Assembly (NCBI RefSeq): GCF_003856525.1
Contig: NZ_RJVQ01000003.1
Location: forward strand, 558,001-622,000
Source: Vibrio viridaestus
GTDB taxonomy: Bacteria; Pseudomonadota; Gammaproteobacteria; Enterobacterales; Vibrionaceae
Length of the DNA: 64,000 bases
Reading direction: 5' to 3'
Positions 60,761 through 64,000 of this stretch are shown piece after piece; the stretch's first letter is position 1; each line of letters starts with the position of its first letter. The position numbers were made by a program, and so were the translations under genes. The notes beneath the pieces were generated by a model. That model saw only the letters and a program-made list of their open reading frames with translations, did no database searches and was not told where the DNA came from.

Positions 60761-63559
60761 ATGGCTAAGCCACGCTATCTGGTCGGCATTGATTTGGGTA
60801 CAACCAATACCGTTGTTTCCTACTGCGAGAACAGTAAAGAATTAACCGCTGAGCCAATAAAGCTATTTGAAATAGACCAACTGATTGGTCCGGGTGAAAT
60901 AGCACGTAGAGCCCTGCTTCCCTCCTTTCGCTACCACCCTGCGGTAGGACAGGTTTCTGACAAAGATCTTCTTCTGCCATGGCAGCATAATCCTGTCGAA
61001 GGTGATATAGAAAGAGTCATTATTGGCGAATGGGCCAGAGAGCTCGGTGTACAAGTTGAAGGCCGACAAGTTTCCAGCGCCAAAAGTTGGCTTTCACATT
61101 CTCAAGTTGATCGCGAAGATGATATCCTCCCATGGGCTGCGAACGACGATACACCAAAAGTATCGCCTGTAGTGGCTAGCGCAAGCTACCTGAACCACAT
61201 TCGACATGCTTGGAACCATCGAAACCCTCTCAATAAGTTGGAAGATCAAGAGGTGGCGGTTACCGTACCAGCGTCATTTGATGAAACGGCAAGAAAACTA
61301 ACTATAAAGGCTGCTCGCCTTGCTGGTTTGGAGCATGTTTATCTTCTCGAGGAACCGCAAGCTGTCTGTTACGATTGGTACACTCGTAACCTATCTCAAG
61401 TACAAGAAAAACTCGCTAATATCCCTTTATTACTGATTGCTGATGTGGGTGGCGGTACGACTGACCTGAGTTTGATAAAAATCTCCAGTAACTCTACTGG
61501 CCTAGTATTAGACCGTATTGGTGTTGGTGATCATCTCATGCTGGGCGGTGATAACATTGATCTCGCTCTTGCTCATCTTATCGAACAACGTCTTAGCGGA
61601 AATCAAAGGCTGAGCGCCGCTAAGTTAACCAAGTTAGTCCAACAAACTCGAAAAGCGAAAGAATCTTTACTCGCCCCCAATGCTCCAGAATCAGCGAAAA
61701 TTACAATGCTAGGCTCTGGCTCACGTTTAATTGGAGGCAGTAAGAGCATTCCGCTGTCGAAGCAAGAAACACATTCAATGGTGTTTGATGGCTTTTTCCC
61801 CATAACCGAACTATCAGATTTACCGATGAATAAACGCAGCGCTGTTGTTGAGTTTGGTTTGCCCTATGTTTCCGATGCAGCCGTCAGCAAACATATTGCT
61901 GCTTTCTTACAACAGCATAGCGAAATATCTAAGCGCGCACTTGGTGAACAAAATCAGGGAGTACCTGTTGCTTTACTCCTCAATGGTGGTGTTTTTAATA
62001 GTGAGCTCGTTCGTGAGCGGATGCAATCGATAATGAATCATTGGTCTGAACAACCTGTGACTCTTCTTGATAACCCGCATCCCGACTGGGCAGTTGCTTT
62101 GGGAGCTGTTGCTTATTTAAAAGCTAGACGTGGAGCGCAGTTAAAAATCGGCGGTGGATCTGCCCGTTCTTACTTCTTGCATCTGCAGGAAAACAAAAAA
62201 AACAAAGCATTGTGTTTATTGGCTAAAGGATCAGAAGAGGGTCAGGAGGTCAGGCTAACAAGTCGTCGCTTTGCATTGACGTTGGATGAACCCGTTCGTT
62301 TTAATCTTCTATCGACCACGGCAGACCAACTCAATCACAACGAAGATATCATAAATGGTCTGTTAACGAACGTCGATACGGATAACTTAAAACCCCTACC
62401 GCCTTACATTACTGCATTAGCAAGTGATGCTGATCTTAACGTGGGTTCAACTCAGAAAAACAGGATCGAGGTTTATTTAGCGTCGCAACTGACCCCTGTA
62501 GGAACTTTGCAACTCGAATGCGTGAGTACCGAAGATTCGGATAAACGCTGGATGCTTGAATTTGAGGTGAGAAAAACGCAATCAGACGAAGAAGCGAGTG
62601 TGTCTAAACTACCAACACGCTTTCACGACGCAGCCGAGCAAGTCTCTAAATTGTACAGCGGTAACAAACAAAGTGCCGACGATTATTCAATTAAGACTTT
62701 GAACAAAGACTTGGAAAAGATGTTGGGGAATAAAGAGGAGTGGGATCTTAATACTTCTCGGAGTTTGTTTGACGTTTTTATCCAAGGAAGAAAGCGTCGC
62801 CGACGCTCAGAACTGCACGAACGCAGTTGGTTAAGAACAGCAGGCTTTTGCTTACGTCCTGGATTTGGCGATGCAACAGACCCGTGGCGGATCGATCAAG
62901 TTTGGCAACTCTATCCTCAGCGGGTTCAATTTCAAACAAACCAAACCTGGAACGATTGGTGGACGTTCTGGCGGCGCATCGCTGGTGGACTAAACCAAGA
63001 ACAACAGGAAACCATACTGGCAGATATAGCAAAGTATCTCCATCCAGGTGCCACTAAGAATGGCAAACTCACCGATGATGCTAAGCTAAAAGGTTACGAA
63101 TCAATGGTTAGATTGTCAGCTTCTTTAGAACACCTTGAAGCCGAAGATAAAGTTTTACTGGCTACTTGGTTTATGAACAAAGCTCTTCGACATTCAACCT
63201 TCACGCAGCCACATTGGTGGGCGGTGGGACGACTATGCAGCCGTTCACCATTATACGGTAGCTTGCATAAATTAGTTCCTAAAGAGCAGATCGAACAATG
63301 GTTACCTAAGATCTTAGATGTGGATTGGAACTCAGAACAAATGGCCGCATTTGCCTGCGTAATGGTGAGTAGAAAAACTGGCGACCGAACCCGAGATATC
63401 TCAGATGCAAGTCGAGATAAGGTTCTTGCCAAACTAACCAGTTCAAAAGTGCCTGAATCATGGATAACACTGGTGACCGAGGTGGTTGAACTTGACGCTA
63501 ATGATTCGAAAAAGGCGTATGGAGAAAGCCTACCAAATGGACTGATGCTTTTGAAATAG
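60761..63559 (+). CDS. Hsp70-family protein 2 with C-terminal DUF3731 domain
   Basis: The 932-residue protein has an Hsp70 ATPase domain ('YLVGIDLGTTNTVVSYCENS', 'LIADVGGGTTDLSLIKI', 'VALLLNGGVFNSELVRERM') and an Hsp70-like beta region to about 620. A long helical C-terminus (about 640-932, 'RRSELHERSWLRTAGFCLRP' and 'WRIDQVWQLYPQRVQF') fits DUF3731. The start at 60761 has GAGG seven bases upstream; a TTG 12 bases earlier is unlikely. It follows the first Hsp70 gene after a hairpin. The pair with DUF2760 recurs as a module in other bacteria, but its role is not established. Confidence 0.87.
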   Translation: MAKPRYLVGIDLGTTNTVVSYCENSKELTAEPIKLFEIDQLIGPGEIARRALLPSFRYHPAVGQVSDKDLLLPWQHNPVEGDIERVIIGEWARELGVQVEGRQVSSAKSWLSHSQVDREDDILPWAANDDTPKVSPVVASASYLNHIRHAWNHRNPLNKLEDQEVAVTVPASFDETARKLTIKAARLAGLEHVYLLEEPQAVCYDWYTRNLSQVQEKLANIPLLLIADVGGGTTDLSLIKISSNSTGLVLDRIGVGDHLMLGGDNIDLALAHLIEQRLSGNQRLSAAKLTKLVQQTRKAKESLLAPNAPESAKITMLGSGSRLIGGSKSIPLSKQETHSMVFDGFFPITELSDLPMNKRSAVVEFGLPYVSDAAVSKHIAAFLQQHSEISKRALGEQNQGVPVALLLNGGVFNSELVRERMQSIMNHWSEQPVTLLDNPHPDWAVALGAVAYLKARRGAQLKIGGGSARSYFLHLQENKKNKALCLLAKGSEEGQEVRLTSRRFALTLDEPVRFNLLSTTADQLNHNEDIINGLLTNVDTDNLKPLPPYITALASDADLNVGSTQKNRIEVYLASQLTPVGTLQLECVSTEDSDKRWMLEFEVRKTQSDEEASVSKLPTRFHDAAEQVSKLYSGNKQSADDYSIKTLNKDLEKMLGNKEEWDLNTSRSLFDVFIQGRKRRRRSELHERSWLRTAGFCLRPGFGDATDPWRIDQVWQLYPQRVQFQTNQTWNDWWTFWRRIAGGLNQEQQETILADIAKYLHPGATKNGKLTDDAKLKGYESMVRLSASLEHLEAEDKVLLATWFMNKALRHSTFTQPHWWAVGRLCSRSPLYGSLHKLVPKEQIEQWLPKILDVDWNSEQMAAFACVMVSRKTGDRTRDISDASRDKVLAKLTSSKVPESWITLVTEVVELDANDSKKAYGESLPNGLMLLK

Positions 63560-63629
63560 TGTTATTTTTTGACAGATACCACCTACGAATGGGTGGTATC
63601 TTAATTTAATGTCGGTGTGATAACTAAAA

Positions 63630-64000
63630 TTAACCCTTCGCTAATTCGACCCACTGCCCTTCAGTAAGTGCATCTAAATCACTTGGTTTTAACGCAAACA
63701 TCGAATTAGGTGTGCCAGCTGCTGCCCAAATTTCATCATGAGCCTTGAGATCAGGGTCTAACACCGTAAACAGTTTCGTCTTGTGTGCAACCGGAGGCAC
63801 GCCACCTATCGCGTAACCAACATGCTCTCTCACGTAGTCGGCATCTGGTTTACTCAACTTTACGCCTAGTGCCTTTTCAACCTTTCGTACGTCAACCATA
63901 TTGGAACCGCTTGCCACAATCAGAACGGGCTCTTCCGACTTTTTGTTTTTAAAGATAAGAGATTTTGCAATTTGACCGATACTGCAACCGATTGATTCAG
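63630..64000 (-). CDS. YbaK/EbsC-family aminoacyl-tRNA deacylase-like protein (5' end outside window)
   Basis: The frame is open to the right edge of the window. About 122 residues are visible, including 'GCSIGQIAKSLIFKNKK', 'VLIVASGSNMVDVRKVEKAL' and 'YAIGGVPPVAHKTKLFTVLD', the YbaK/ProX fold that cleaves mis-acylated tRNAs. The pattern Q-I-A-K-S-L and the GGVPP loop support the family. The N-terminal strand and start are missing, so the exact subgroup (YbaK, ProX or others) cannot be fixed. Confidence 0.87.
   Translation of the reverse strand, partial: ESIGCSIGQIAKSLIFKNKKSEEPVLIVASGSNMVDVRKVEKALGVKLSKPDADYVREHVGYAIGGVPPVAHKTKLFTVLDPDLKAHDEIWAAAGTPNSMFALKPSDLDALTEGQWVELAKG

Noticed and set aside
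1-64000. IS elements, integrases, tRNA or rRNA genes and prophage
   Set aside because: No transposase, integrase, tRNA cloverleaf or rRNA segment was recognised on either strand.

Overview
The window reads as an ordinary chromosomal stretch of a Vibrio-type marine gammaproteobacterium. The signs are a TonB2/ExbB2/ExbD2 operon with the vibrio-specific TtpC protein, a tandem glycine riboswitch ahead of a sodium:alanine/glycine symporter (the arrangement known from V. cholerae VC1422), a DUF3080 lipoprotein, and the proteins DbpA, HrpA, AzoR and RimO in gammaproteobacterial form. No rRNA, tRNA, IS element, integrase or CRISPR array was seen. Genes are dense and the base composition is moderately AT-rich.

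Layout. 1-9.5 kb: end of a MATE exporter, a DUF3080 lipoprotein, the six-gene TonB2 energy-transduction operon (minus strand) with a Fur-like site, a Blc-type lipocalin, an L-lactate-dehydrogenase-family enzyme, and a small membrane protein paired with a coiled-coil membrane protein. 9.6-24.7 kb: glycine riboswitch and symporter, iron alcohol dehydrogenase, LysE exporter, a zinc-phospholipase-C-like protein, a GGDEF-EAL protein, a HIT protein, a CPA1 antiporter coupled to a HAD phosphatase, malate:quinone oxidoreductase, a MarR/DUF2798 pair and DbpA. 24.8-34.3 kb: an internally deleted SMP-30 gene, then a type VI secretion auxiliary cluster read right to left as hcp, vgrG, DUF4123 chaperone, an unknown protein, an Rhs toxin with an EndoU-like tip, and a putative immunity gene. 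A -24/-12 (sigma-54) promoter precedes hcp. 34.3-48.8 kb: M32 carboxypeptidase, methylmalonate-semialdehyde dehydrogenase, a D-arabinitol module (dalD, SorC-type regulator, HAD phosphatase), HrpA, AzoR, an MsAcT-like SGNH esterase and a TerB-like protein. 48.9-57.9 kb: RimO, then a sugar operon (periplasmic binding protein, ATPase, permease, xylulokinase, D-lyxose isomerase) opposite a LacI-type regulator, and a DEDD exonuclease. 58.2-64 kb: a DUF2760-Hsp70-Hsp70(DUF3731) module and the start-truncated end of a YbaK-like deacylase.

How parts fit together. Two separate loci converge on D-xylulose: DalD oxidises D-arabinitol to D-xylulose, and the lyxose isomerase makes D-xylulose from D-lyxose. 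The single xylulokinase gene could phosphorylate both pools into the pentose phosphate pathway. The T6SS cluster encodes its own tube, spike, adaptor, cargo and immunity but no PAAR tip and no sheath or baseplate, so it must rely on a main T6SS locus elsewhere. The least understood segments are the DUF2760-Hsp70-Hsp70 module, the unknown protein between the DUF4123 chaperone and Rhs, and the 52-residue membrane protein with its coiled-coil partner. Several polycistronic units carry strong hairpins between genes, which may set different transcript levels within an operon.
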